Origin: Portulaca oleracea
Taxonomy: Eukaryota; Streptophyta; Magnoliopsida; Caryophyllales; Portulacaceae
Length of the DNA stretch: 64,000 bases
Assembly (NCBI GenBank): GCA_029582165.1
Contig: CM055890.1
Span: forward strand, 9,241,787-9,305,786
Direction: 5' to 3'
In this document: in pieces, positions 48,763 to 60,400 of the stretch
Layout of the letters: the number at the start of each line of letters is the position of its first letter
How positions within the stretch are numbered: position 1 is the first letter of the stretch
Translations under genes and position numbers: made by a program
The notes under the pieces: model-generated
Database searches by the model: none
Told to the model about the DNA's origin: nothing
Seen by the model: only the letters and a program-made list of their open reading frames with translations

Positions 48763-48835
48763 CCTTTATGGATGGCAATAATCCCAGAAATATATATATA
48801 TATATAGGTAATATCTGCTCCGACTTCGTCGCCGT

Positions 48836-51481
48836 CACGGTGGCGACCAGAAAAGGGAGTTCAAAATCTACCACCGCCGGCAAGAAAACTACGCCAAATC
48901 CACAGCCACTGATACATTGAAAGCAAGCAATTGTAGATGCTGATCAAATTCAAGAGAAGGAACAGAGTAATGTTGCTGTAGAAGAAAAAAGTGCTTCTGG
49001 GACAAAAAAGGTTGCATCTTTTGCATCATTTTTCAAGCAGAATGAAGGAATGACATTAAGGTATGTAGAGGCTCCCTTAGTCAATGGTGTTCCTTGTACT
49101 AAAATTGAAGAACAAGATGTTCTAGAAACCATTGAATATTGGAAGACGGTAGTATTATGCTCTGTTCTTGGAGCAAATCCCCCGTTTGAAGTCATGAATG
49201 GATATATTCGACGAATTTGGAAAATTTGGATATTGATACTGTCTCGACAGCAAGAAAAGGAGTTTATGTGGTTCGTTTCAAGACTGAGGAGGATCGTGAG
49301 GCTACAATTCATCAGGATTTTTATTTCTTTGATAAGAAACCCTTCATTGTGAAGAGGTGGAATGAAAATCTTGATCTAGAATTGGAAGGGATTCTCACAT
49401 TGCCAATATGGGTCCAACTACCAAATCTACCTCTGAAATATTGGAGTGCGGATTGTCTCAGCAAAATTACTAGTATTATTGGAGTTCCAATCAGAACTGA
49501 TAAAAGAACCATGGAACGAAACATGTTGGATTTTGCAAGAGTGCTTGTGGAGATCCCTCTTAATGGTTATTTCCCGGAATATGTTGATTTTCTTGATGAC
49601 AATGATATTCTAGTCAGGCAGCAAATTGGATATGAATGGAAACCTATGTACTGCAAACATTGCGCTATGTATGGTCACACAGAGAATGAATGCAGGAAAA
49701 AACAGGGCATCAAAAAAGTTTGGAAACCAAAGCAATCATCAACAGATGCTCAAAAGGTTCCAGACAATCCATCCAATCTGCAGTTAAAGAAAAGACGGGA
49801 GGTCAGTGAAAATGGCTGATAGGCCGCAAGCGCACGGGTGTACGTGTAGCAAATATCAAGGTCGATCCCACAGGGACTTTTCCTTTCAACGCACTGAACT
49901 AGCCTCCTAGTTGATCGCTAAGTCGATCCGTTTTTGGTTTGAAACAACTAAATCTAACTCTAATCACAAACAAGGTCTAAACAAACGAATACTCACTGAA
50001 CTATTCTGATGAAATCAAGGGAAAAAGGCGTTCAGGGGATGAAACCTAAGTCAAATAACGAATCAACGATGTGGATTGAACTCTCATTTCATTAATTTGC
50101 ACAATCAAGGTTCGATAATCGCATAGAATACTTCGCAATGAGATTTTGCCACTAGAGCGAATTGCCAAGACTAACCAAGCACCTACTTTCGTGGTTATTT
50201 CGATTTAGTCAAGGTTAAAGATCTAATTATCTCAAGAACCCTAGTTAAAACTTCTATGTCTAGATAATTTCAACTAGTTCAATCTATGTTTTCGGGTAAT
50301 CAAACTTCTCCTTTCGGTACTTCATTCAACAACCTATTAACATGCAATTGGTGATCAAGCAAAAGTAATAACAATTCAATTCAAAGACCAAATAGATTGA
50401 AACAAACTAAATTCATGATAATTCAATCCAACAAAGTCAATTCATCAAGCAACTTCAAAGGTTCATCCCCTAAACTAAAAGAACTACTCACAATTCATGT
50501 TTAAAACTACAAAGCAATTGAAATCTATTCTAGAAAGCATATGAAAATCTATGAGAGAATGAGAAATAAACCAAAGTGAAGAACAAACTTGCTAGGAATC
50601 AACAATGGAGGACTTTTGCTCCTCCACTTCAAAGTATGTTCGAGTTGCTCTTCAATCTTCAATCTTCTCTCAATCTTCAATGATGGAATGGAATATGGAT
50701 GATGAATGATATGATTAGGGAATGAAAATGGATGATGAATCGATGATTCTTTTTCTTTTCTACTCGGCCGAAAATCAGCATAATATAGGCAAATATCAAC
50801 TCAAAACCGCCGAAAATGAAAAGACGGGAGAGACACGGACCGAGCCAGGGTAGGCACGGACCGTGCCCCCTGTGACACGGACCGTGCTCCCTGTGACACG
50901 GACCGTGTCAGCTTCCTTGTTGAATTTTCTCGCTCTCTGGCCACAGACACGACCCGTGCTCTTCCTGGGGGCACCCGTGTCACTGCTTTCTCGAGCCTAG
51001 GGGTACTTTGGGCCATTGTTTGGGCCTTGGATGATCCAACACCTCACTTCTTGGTCCTTTAAGCTCATAACTTGGATCTACACTTGCTTTTTGGGCTCGG
51101 TTTACATCGATTCTTCACAAATTCCCTACAAAACTCACCAAACTCCAAACCAAGTGTAATATGGGAAATTCGGGTATAAAATAACACAATCAAATCAAAT
51201 ATTTCCCAAATTCCAATCAAAACAACCAAGTATTCATATATACAAGAAGCACTTATCAATGGCTTTATACAACCAACAAAAACTGCAAAGGTAAGGGCTT
51301 CACAACAGCCGAAGGAGGCTTCACTAAACAATGCCTTCAAAGCAATCAGTTCTGAAGAAGACGGAAATGGAGAAACTGATGTTGATACAGAGGAGGAACC
51401 ATCCCACCAAACCAATCATGTCTCTCCTAGGATGGAACGTACGCGGGCTTAATAGCCCGCAAAAGCAAGAAGACCTCAAAA
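48836..51481 (+). pseudogene. LINE ORF1 (RNA-binding), split by insertion
   Basis: Starts near 48839 with a basic VATRKGSSKS stretch; TGA at 48918-48920 breaks it. From 49050 a DUF4283 domain is readable (EQDVLETIEYWKT ... PFEVMNGYIRRIW), with a frame change near 49217, continuing VYVVRFKTEEDRE, FVKRWNENLDLE-like and WVQLPNLPLKYWS. The CCHC knuckle CKHCAMYGHTENEC is at 49652-49693. The frame stops at 49817-49819 only because of the insertion at 49818. With the insert and one TSD copy removed, it continues in phase at 51265 for ~60 acidic, Ser-rich codons to its own stop near 51452. This shows that the insertion was clean. Confidence 0.85.
49818..51257. mobile_element. Unclassified insertion, 1440 bp, 7-bp TSD (copy B)
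   Basis: Flanked by AATGGCT at 49811-49817 and 51258-51264. It starts GATAGGCCGCAAGCGCACGG and ends AGCACTTATC; the ends form only a short imperfect inverted repeat (GATAGG / reverse complement GATAAG). It carries GGTCGATCCCACAGGGAC near 49861. No ORF with known domain. 50820-50960 contains a cluster of CACGGACCGTG motifs. The start block is shared with copy A at 12472. A 7-bp TSD fits neither LTR elements (5) nor hAT (8) nor Helitrons (none). Confidence 0.85.
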
Positions 51482-52427
51482 TCTTCCTGCATGAGAGCAG
51501 GGTGGGAATTGCAGCCCTGTATGAGACCAAGGTGAGTCATGTTAATTATGAATCTGTGAGAAACTCAATTTTTCAAAACTGGATTTCTGTTACTAAGGTG
51601 ACCCTCATAACAAAGTTAGAATCTGGGTTGCGTGGAAACCCATTCATTATATGGTCAAGCTGATCAAAATCACCCATCAATTGATCCATACCGAAGTTAC
51701 CAAACATGAAACAGGGGATATTTTCTATCTTACTTGGGTTTATGGTAGCAACGAAGCTACGGAACGTCAGAACCTGTGGGATGATCTTACCTAGATTGCT
51801 GCGAGTATGCAAAAACCGTGGGGGATTCAGGGGGATTTCAATGCAATTCTTTGTGAGCAAGACAGAATTGGTGGTGCTCCTGTAGAAGCCTTCATGACGA
51901 AACCTTTCAATGAATGCATTGCCAACTGCCAGCTTCATGAACCTCCCTACCAAGATGCCTATTATACATGGACAAATACTCATGTATTTTCAAGGCTTGA
52001 TAGATTTTTTTGTAATGATTTGTTGTATTCCCTCTCAGATATCTCTCGAATATGTTACAAAAGCAATAGTCTTTCAGATCATACAGCCCTCTTGATAAAT
52101 TTGCTACAGACCCTAAACCCAAGCATGTATTCAGATATTGTGACATGTGGGGCAGGGATGCACAATTTTCAGAGATTGTTGGTGTAGCTGTTGAAAATGC
52201 ATCCGCTGGATATCATATGTATCGTCTCTACAGATGCCTTAAGTCACTTCAGCATAGCCTCCAGATCCTCCATAAGGATAAATATGTTGATATTCACCAT
52301 CAAGAAGTAGCTGAAAGAGGAAAGCTTGCAGATATAGAACAGACTCCTCCTGGACCCCTTAAATGAGCAGCTGATTAACGAAGAAAAGGAGGCAAGGACC
52401 AAGTATTCTGATATTCTTCATTCTGCT
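51418..52427 (+). pseudogene. LINE ORF2, endonuclease part (frame-broken)
   Basis: Overlaps the end of ORF1. Starts MSLLGWNVRGLNSP, the usual plant L1 endonuclease start (N of the active site), then YETKVS (normally E-T-K). Frame changes near 51600, TAG at ~51793, and again open at 51807-52187 with GDFNAIL and SDHTALL, the DFN and SDH catalytic motifs of exonuclease-endonuclease-phosphatase enzymes. A further shift occurs between 52187 and 52428. It would nick target DNA in an active element. Confidence 0.85.
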
Positions 52428-54809
52428 TTGCTCCTTAAGAGACAACAAAGCAAAATAGATTGGGCTGATATGGGCGATACAGGTTCAAAACTCTTCTTTG
52501 CGAAGATGCGTCAGAAGCGAGCAAGCTCATATATTTTTAACCTACAGGATGTTAATGGCACTGAAATTGAAGGGCTGCAAGCTGTAAACAATGCCATGGC
52601 TGATTATTATGAAAAGCTTCTTGGTCAGCAACATCATAACCGTGTACCGATTAATCCAGAAGTGATGAGCATGGGGTCAAAGCTAACAATAGAGCAACAG
52701 GTCTCTATTAGTCGCCCAATCACTGATAAAGAGATAAAGGATGCTATGTTCGATATCCCAAATTCAAAAACCCCAGGACCTGATGGTTTCTCAAGTGGCT
52801 TTTTCAAATCTTCATGGAACCAAATTGGTCACATGGTAATTGATGCAGCTCGAGAATTCTTCAACAAAGGGACTCTTCTGAAGGACTTCAATGATACTAA
52901 CCTCATGTTAATCCCGAAAATCCCCAATCCTGGGGCTCCTGGAGACTTTACGCCAATCTCATGTTGTAATACTTTTTATAAATGTATCTCAAAGGTCCTA
53001 GCATCCCGCATCAAAGAGGTGCTTCCTCATATTATTGATCTCAGTCAAGGGGCATTTGTGCCTGGCAGAGAACTTTTACACAATGTTCTACTCTGCCAAG
53101 AAATAGCAAGGGGATATTCAAGAAGTACGATTTCACCCTGGTGTATGATAAAGATAGATCTCAAAAAAGCCTTTGACTCTGTACATTGGAGTTTCATAGA
53201 GGAAGCTCTGAACTATCTTCGTTTCCCCCAATGGATGATCAAATGCATTATGACCTGCATAACAACAACGACCTTTTCTATCTGCATCAATGGCCAAAGA
53301 TCTCAGAAATTTAATGGAGGTAGAGGACTCCGGCCAGGTGATCCCATCTCCCCTCTGATCTTTGTTATCACAATGGAGTATCTCTCCCGTTCTTTAGCTT
53401 TTCAGACGAAGGAAGGCTACAATTATCATCCCCGTTGCAAGGATCTGAAACTCACACATTTGATGTTTGTCGATGACTTAGTCATCTTCACCTCGGCAAA
53501 TAGAAAATCTATTCAGACGGTCATGAAGGCCTTTAATTACTTCTCTGAAGTGACTGGATTAACAGCTAATCCTCATAATTCTGAGGTTGTTTTTGGAGGC
53601 ATCACTAATTCACAGAGTCAACTGCTGAGACAAGAAACTGGTTTTGCAATGGGAGCTTTACCCTTTAGGTACCTTGGCATGCCAATTTCCTCTAGCAATC
53701 TCACTGCTAATGATTGCTCCTTATTAACTGATAAAATCCTTGCTAAGATCAGAACTTGGTCTACGCGAAATATCTCATATGCTGGGAGAATTGTCCTTAT
53801 AAACTCTGTTCTACTTGGAATATATTCTTTCTGGGCGAGGATTATTATCATCCCGACATCAGTCATTCAGACCATCAATAAATACTGCAGAGATTTCTTA
53901 TGGGGTTCCACCTCTGATCGACATCGTGTACCTATGGTGGCTTGGGATGCTTCTTGCCGCCCTAAACACAATGGTGGGCTTGGGATAAGAAATATTGCAG
54001 CATGGAACAAGGCAAGCATTGCAAAACTTGTATGGGACATTCAAAATCACAAAAATGTCCTGTGGGTAAAATGGGTGCATATGCGATACATCAGGACTCA
54101 ATCTTGGTGGAATTACACTGCGCCTTATGATACATCTCCTTATTGGAAACATCTTTGTGAAGTAAAAGAAGTTTTCAAATGGGGGAGTAGAGAAGGGGTC
54201 AGATGGATTTGGCATGGCACTGGAAATGGGCAATACAAGGTCAGACAAGGGTATCGCTGGATTATCAATTCATTCAATTGTACTGATGAACCAGTCTGGA
54301 CAACAATCCCTTGGTGCTCCCTGACAATCCCTCGTCATGGATTTATAACTTGGGCGATGCTCCACAAGAAACTCCCTGTGAAAAGTCGCACCTGCAGATG
54401 GGCTGCTGGGGAAAGTAGTTCCCAATGCGTCTTGTGCAATCAGGAGATTGAAACAATTGAACATCTCTTTGCGGACTGTGAATACACCAGGCATATTGCT
54501 CACATGATCAGCCTCTGGGTCAATATTCCTATGAAGCAGAATACAGTTGATTTCAACAGCTGGATTCATGAAATAATTAAGATTGTTGTCTCCAAGTCTC
54601 AAAGGGATCTCATTCATGCCACCTTCAGTGCCTTAATCTATCATATTTGGAGGCAAAGAAATTATGTGGTTCATGGGGGTTCTCGAATTGATCCAACCCA
54701 GATTGCAAAGCAGATCAAGATTGATGTTCAATTGAGGGTGATAATCAAAGCTAAAACTAGGAGGAATTATAAGAGTTTAGTTGATCAAGTTTGTAAACAA
54801 AAGGTCTAA
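52428..54809 (+). pseudogene. LINE ORF2, RT and zf-RVT part (open, 793 codons)
   Basis: Reverse transcriptase of L1 type: NSKTPGPDGFSSGFFK, LMLIPKIPNP, CMIKIDLKKAFDSVHW, GLRPGDPISPLIFV and catalytic FVDD at 53466-53477, then the RYLGMPISS and RPKHNGGLGIRN thumb region. The C-terminal zf-RVT with RQGYRW..., WTTIPWCSLTIPRHGF and the CVLCNQEIETIEHLFADC finger (~54427-54480) is complete. The true ORF2 begins upstream, so the ATG at 52428 is only the first Met after the last break. The long open frame suggests recent activity or a mild mutation load. Confidence 0.92.
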
Positions 54810-54858
54810 TCCTGAGGGGCTATCTCCCCTAATTTCTGTACTGTAATCTATTTTTTTG

Positions 54859-54883
54859 AGAAATGAATTTCCAAGTTTTGCTG

Positions 54884-54959
<76 letters not shown>

Positions 54960-54984
54960 CAGCAAAACTTGGAAATTCATTTCT
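54859..54984. repeat. Perfect 33-bp inverted repeat around (TA)30
   Basis: AGAAATGAATTTCCAAGTTTTG... (54859-54891) and its exact reverse complement (54952-54984) flank an uninterrupted (TA)n of ~60 bp. It lies directly at the 3' end of the LINE. Could be a very small foldback element or a hairpin formed during LINE integration. Confidence 0.9.
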
Positions 54985-55265
54985 AGGGTGACACCATACT
55001 TTAGCCAAAAATGGCTTATCCTCACTTTGAAAATGAATTCCAAATTTTTCCTAACTGGTCCTTATTGTTTCATATTATTCTTTACATATGTTAAATGGGA
55101 TCCTCACTCGTGATCTCTAGCGTTTTATCTAAAAAACATAAGGCTTGGTTCGTGTTCCATGCTCAAGGGATAATTTCGTAGGCGAGCAATACATGGTTTG
55201 TAATTGATCCTACTTTTAGATAACTATTTTTAATACGTGTTGAGACTCATGCTCTCTTCTAATGT

Positions 55266-55688
55266 TATGTTGTAAAAACCAGACCGGTCCAGCCGATCCG
55301 ACCAGCTCAACCATGGACAGGGAACTTGACCGATTCGGTTCCAGGCTTAACTTGGATAACTAGTTCAACCGGGAAAAAAAACGTCAAAACCGAGTGAATC
55401 GAGCTGTTCAGGATCAGACTAGGATTTTGGGAATTTAATTTATGAAATTTTGATTTTTAACTGGTTCAATCCGATTTTTGACCGGTTCAATCCGGTTTTG
55501 ACAGGTTCATGCCATGTTCAACTTATTTTGGTAGCTTAATATTCTTGAAGTATATTAAACTTTTTTGAACTCATGACAGGTTCAACCGTGACCCGGATCA
55601 ATCGAACTAGTCTGGCTAAACCAGTCCGACCAGTTGAACCATTAACCCACAGGGTCAACCGGTTCGGTGACCCAGTTATGACAACATA
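55266..55688. repeat. Mutator-like MITE (423 bp)
   Basis: Ends TATGTTGT and ACAACATA are inverted repeats; TTCTAATGT flanks both sides (55257-55265 and 55690-55698), a 9-bp TSD (10 bp with one mismatch) as for MULEs. The interior is rich in GGTTCAACCGG/CCGGTTCGG motifs that pair into many small stems. Confidence 0.75.
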
Positions 55689-55699
55689 GTTCTAATGTT

Positions 55700-57466
55700 A
55701 GTTCTTCCTTGTTAATCTCCATGAACTAACAACCTTCATGAACTAACACATACATATACGAATACACAACACGAGTGTTCTATTATGTGTGTGCGTGTGT
55801 GTATAGTAGAACGGGTATAAGCACCCCACCCCTTCATCCCATCCCTTCAAGGTTCGATTATTGGGGGAGTATTCCTATTTATCAGAATGAAAAGTATGTT
55901 GAATAGAAGGCATAAGCCCCATACAAGGCTTCAATATAAAAAAAATTTAAAATTAAAAAAAAAAAGCAACGTTGGTGAGCTGTAGGCTGGAAAAGAGTTT
56001 ACAAGGGTAAGCAAAGGTTGTGCATTCAAAGTTAGTAAACAAGGCAAGAGTCCACCAACGAAGATTAGCTAGCAAATTCACATGCCCATACTTGCAACTA
56101 ATCATCCAAGTAATCAAAAATCAAAATGCCCTCTCTTGGGCTCTCTTTGAATTTCTGTTTGCTCACCATAATTCCTGCCCTGCTAATTCCTATCAGAATT
56201 TGTTATTCAAGTTTTGGTTCTAAAGCAAGATTTTAAACCATATACATGTGTTTCTTTTTTTTTTAATGTTGGTTCTAAAGCATGATTTTACACCACATTG
56301 TGTTTGTGCAAGCGTTAGAACCCACCAACCCATCTGCAGATAAAATGCCTGTGTCAAAGTTTATCAGATTAAGTTTACACAAAAATGCTACAGAACAGAG
56401 AACCCAGCAAATCCCTCTTCCACAAAAATGCTATAAAACAGAAAACCCATTTACAATATGGACCCACAATAGCCTTCATTAATCAGAGACAGTCACCATA
56501 TGCCAAGAGTAACAAATTTGTCTGCAAGTCACTTCAATTGGCCCACTTGGCCCTACTGGTTGTTATCCAAAGGAGCTTCAGGCCCCAACTTCAAAGCTTA
56601 GAAGGTGTGGAAGCATATACATGCCAACACCCTTAGATTTACAGTAGTTAGGTGGTTCATTTATTTACATAATCAAAACCAAGTTCAAAAGCACACCCTA
56701 GTTCAATCTTCATATCCACCATCACCATAACCAAACAGTAGATGAGCAAAACAGTGGTTGGTTCATTCCTTGTGCCACCCACCAACCAATTAGATACTAG
56801 TCCTGCAATGCAATGGAAAAACACAGTAAGCAAAACAACATGCTAGATAGATGGATATTATACCAAGGAACCACCTGCTACTTCCAGGTGACTTCTTTTC
56901 AGGTGATATAGATGCACAGTTTATCCTATACTTTGTGACCAACATTTTCATACTCTACTGCTGCAGTAGTAAATCACACAACTCGAGGGCAACTTTTATA
57001 AATAATCCCAAATGCCAACGCGCCAAGTATAAAAAATAATAATTAAAAAAAACATGCCCCACTAGAAAATGCACAGACCACGCAAGCAGAGACCAATACT
57101 GGGCTGCAAGCTCATTGTCTTCCCCATCCCTAGGACACTGAAGCACCACGGCCATGCATCACCTCAGCATTATGGAAACAAAGTAGATATGAACAGGCAA
57201 GAGTCACATGCGAGTCACATGCTTCACACTTCATGATATTGAGACCGTCCTCGTCTCACGTAAACAACATATCGTGAAACGAACTCCTTACAAGGTGACG
57301 TTTTTAATGCAATTGTGACTAATAATTTATCAAGGGATGACTTTTATAAAACAAAAGGGAAATAAACCAAAGGCACGCAGAAGGGTGAATAAAACAAAAG
57401 AACAAACCTGGTAGCTTCCATGGGCCTTACCTTCGTTCCAATAATTTTGGGGGCCTACTGAGCACT
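55700..57466. other. Intergenic and 3'UTR of the KTF1-like gene
   Basis: A short (TG)n at ~55788-55802. No gene recognised in 55700-57000. The right end should hold the minus-strand 3'UTR: GAACGAAG|GTAAGG near 57434 is a strong donor 30 bp after the stop codon, so a 3'UTR intron is possible. Confidence 0.4.
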
Positions 57467-60400
57467 TCACTTGCCCCAAGCACCACCCTGCCCAGACGTG
57501 CCTTCTTTGCTGTTGGATGCACCGGCATTCCAGGAGTCTGCAGGTTTTTCATCACAACTGGCACTTCCCCAACTGTTGGATGCACCACCACCACTCTTTC
57601 CCCAACCACCACCACCACCAGGGTTACTGTTACCAGAGCTCTGCCCATCACGACTCTCACTCCCCCAACTGCTTGGTGCACTGCCACCACCACTCTTTCC
57701 CCAACCACCATCACCAGGGTTACTGTTACCAGAACTCTTGCCATCATCAGGCTTAGCACTCCCCCAATTGTTGGATGCATCGCCTCCAGAACTCTTTCCC
57801 CAACCACCATCAGCACCATTAGCATTGCTCGGAGCACCCCAAGATGATTTCTGGTTGTCGTTACCTTTATTCAGCCAACTACTACCACCTTCTACATTAA
57901 ACATCAAATGGAAAATGGAAAATAATCAGAAACAAAATGAGAAGGCCAAGAACAACGAGAATTTAACTCATAATAACAAGTATCTAAGCAGCTAGCAACA
58001 CATTTGCCGTTTTCAGAATATTATTCACAGAAGGTCTCCACTCCCTACTTGAATCAGCACCGCATTGAACAAAATTAAGCAGACAGACTACAACTAAAGA
58101 AAAAACCACTGATCCTTTCCTAACTAAATCCTCCACCAATAGGCAATGGAGTCATCATAAAACATCCAAAAACTCAACCCTTCACCCTTCTCCAAGCCAG
58201 AAAGGATCTCTGATATTACTCAGCCGAACCAAGAAAAACAAATAACAGCGGCAATAAACAAAGGTTTTTGTCCAATTCTTTCTTTTAACACCCAACTGTC
58301 GAATTAGAATTCCTTAGCATAAATTCTATGGAATCTTGATGGAGGCCATTCAAGCAAGAAAAGGTTTCACCTCCACATCAAAAAGGGCGACAAGCAATGA
58401 AGATACACCACCTCATCGAGGAGAATATTATGGGTTTCTTTCAGGAGATACATTCTTACAAATGCACTTGAGATATAGACCACCAGGTACAACAAATTTC
58501 AATACATCATTTATCCTTTTCAACATTCGAGAATCATCTTGAAGCACAGTGCTTCGCTGGTCATTTTTGACAATTTATACTGTATAATGAAAAAGAAGTC
58601 AGTCATTTATAAGCTCTGAGTAACCTGAGGTCGAGATCAGTTCTGGTTACAAATGTATGTGTGCATCCTTCTTGGGCAGGTTAAATTGCTGAATGTAAAA
58701 TACTAGTATACCTTTTCAGTGCTCTGGTAAAGAATTGTTAAACTTAAATCAAATTAGTTCGCCCTGTACTGCCTGTCTTTGGTTTGGTAGCCTGCTTGAG
58801 AAGAGGGCAAAAGTCATCAAGGAAGGCCTCTATAGCGATGCTCATATTTCTTTTATAAAGTTATAAATGTCCCCTACATCAGTCTTAAGAGATCTGGATT
58901 GATGATTGACTCGGTTACGAAACAGAGTTAATGGTTCAATTAGTAGGCTTGCTTCTGTTTGGGATACACCAGGTCCAGTGACTATTGAATTTCGCTCTTT
59001 TCCCAAACCACAGGCTTTATCCCCCCCCCCCCCCCCCCAAACAACAAAAAGAAAATGAAAAGGCAGATCAGAAAATTTTCAATCCATTTCCCTAAATTTT
59101 TTTTACAAGCAATCTCTTTTCCCCAGAGAACAAGATGGAGTCCAAAAAGTTCCTCATCAGCACAGTGGAGTATCCTTCAATGAACACCCAATCACAGCCT
59201 AACTCAGGATTTGGGTATTATTTCGCTTGAATGCTTTCAATGTTAATATTTGTAGAAATAGCAAACCCCAGTCCAACCACGACTTGTCTGGTTCCCAGCT
59301 GAGCCAACCAAACCAGCAGACCAATCTGGCTCTCATAAGTCACATCACTTCTCCACATCTAAATACTTCATATAAAATCATAAAGTCCGTTCTGTTTCTT
59401 TGAAATTTTCAAATATATAAGCTGACTATCAATTATAAGAAGCTAAAAGAGGTAGCAGTACTTATCCCATTTTAGAACAGGAAATGACACGAAACACTAC
59501 AAAAAAAACTAGAAGTAGCATACAAAAACCATATGCAGAACAGATGTATCATCAATAAAATCATTGAGGAGTCCTCCAATGCCTGTAATGGTTAAAAAAT
59601 GCAAACAGAAACAAGCTACCAATGGAAACTGAGGATATTAAAAACATATTGAAGAAGAAAATGAAAGCAAACCAGGAGGCTGATCTGCACTGGTACCTTT
59701 TGGTGAACTCCATGAAGATGTTTCACTAGATTCTCTAGGTTTGCTCCAATCTTTGCGCTCTGCGCCTGAATCGCTCTTCCAATCCTTCCTGTTGCCCCAA
59801 TCACTGCCTTGATTTCCATTTCCAGCACCATCAGAACCCCAAGATGAACCAGCTTGATTTTCCTTGCTCCAACTTGATGAATGATTTTCCTTGCTCCAAC
59901 TTGACGACTGGTTTTCCTTGCTCCAACTGGAAGACTGATTTTCCTTACTCCAGCTGGAAGACTGTCCCTGACCAAAGGAACCTCCCCTTCCTCTGCCGAA
60001 TTGATCACGGCCTCCATAATTTCCTCTACCCCTTCTCCCCCTAAACCCACGACCCCCGTACCCTTGATCATTTTCACCTTCATTCTCCTTGCTCCAACTG
60101 GAGCCCTGCCCCTGACCGAAAGACCCTCCCCTTCCTCTTCCAAATTGTGAACGCCCACCACGATTACCATCTCTGCCCCCGTACCCTTGATCATTTTCAC
60201 CTTCATTCTCCTTGCTCCAACTGGAGCCCTGCCCCTGACCGAAAGACCCTCCCCTTCCTCTTCCAAATTGTGAACGCCCTCCACGATTACCATCTCTGCC
60301 CCTCCTTCCACCAAAACCACGGCCACCATATCCTTGATCATTATCACTATCAGGTTTATCCCAAGAACCACCAGACTTGTTCCATGTTGATCCACCCTGG

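Larger units (their letters stand above)
46396..48806. repeat. Chain of foldback elements separated by (TA)n
   Basis: (TA)n runs at 46396-46437, 46842-46900, 47439-47456, 48157-48229, 48731-48759 and 48789-48806 separate five units (described below). Each unit begins and ends exactly at a TA run. Four units are inverted repeats and the fifth is a fragment. This is the arrangement expected from MITEs that insert into TA microsatellites, such as the rice Micron family (established knowledge). Confidence 0.8.
48807..54858 (+). mobile_element. L1-type LINE, near full length, with a 1440-bp insertion in ORF1
   Basis: Order: short 5' leader, ORF1 (DUF4283 and CCHC), ORF2 (endonuclease, RT, zf-RVT), short 3' UTR ending near TTTTTTTGAG. 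Without the insertion it is ~4.6 kb. Bounded on both sides by (TA)n, so no separate TSD can be recognised. RT is one long open frame; ORF1 and endonuclease are broken. Confidence 0.9.

Noticed and set aside
49861..49880. tRNA-like B box (GGTCGATCCCAC) suggesting a SINE
   Set aside because: No A box at the right distance, no poly(A) tail, 1440-bp size and a 7-bp TSD do not fit a SINE.
49818..51257. Helitron
   Set aside because: Does not start TC nor end CTRR with a hairpin, and it has a TSD, which Helitrons lack.
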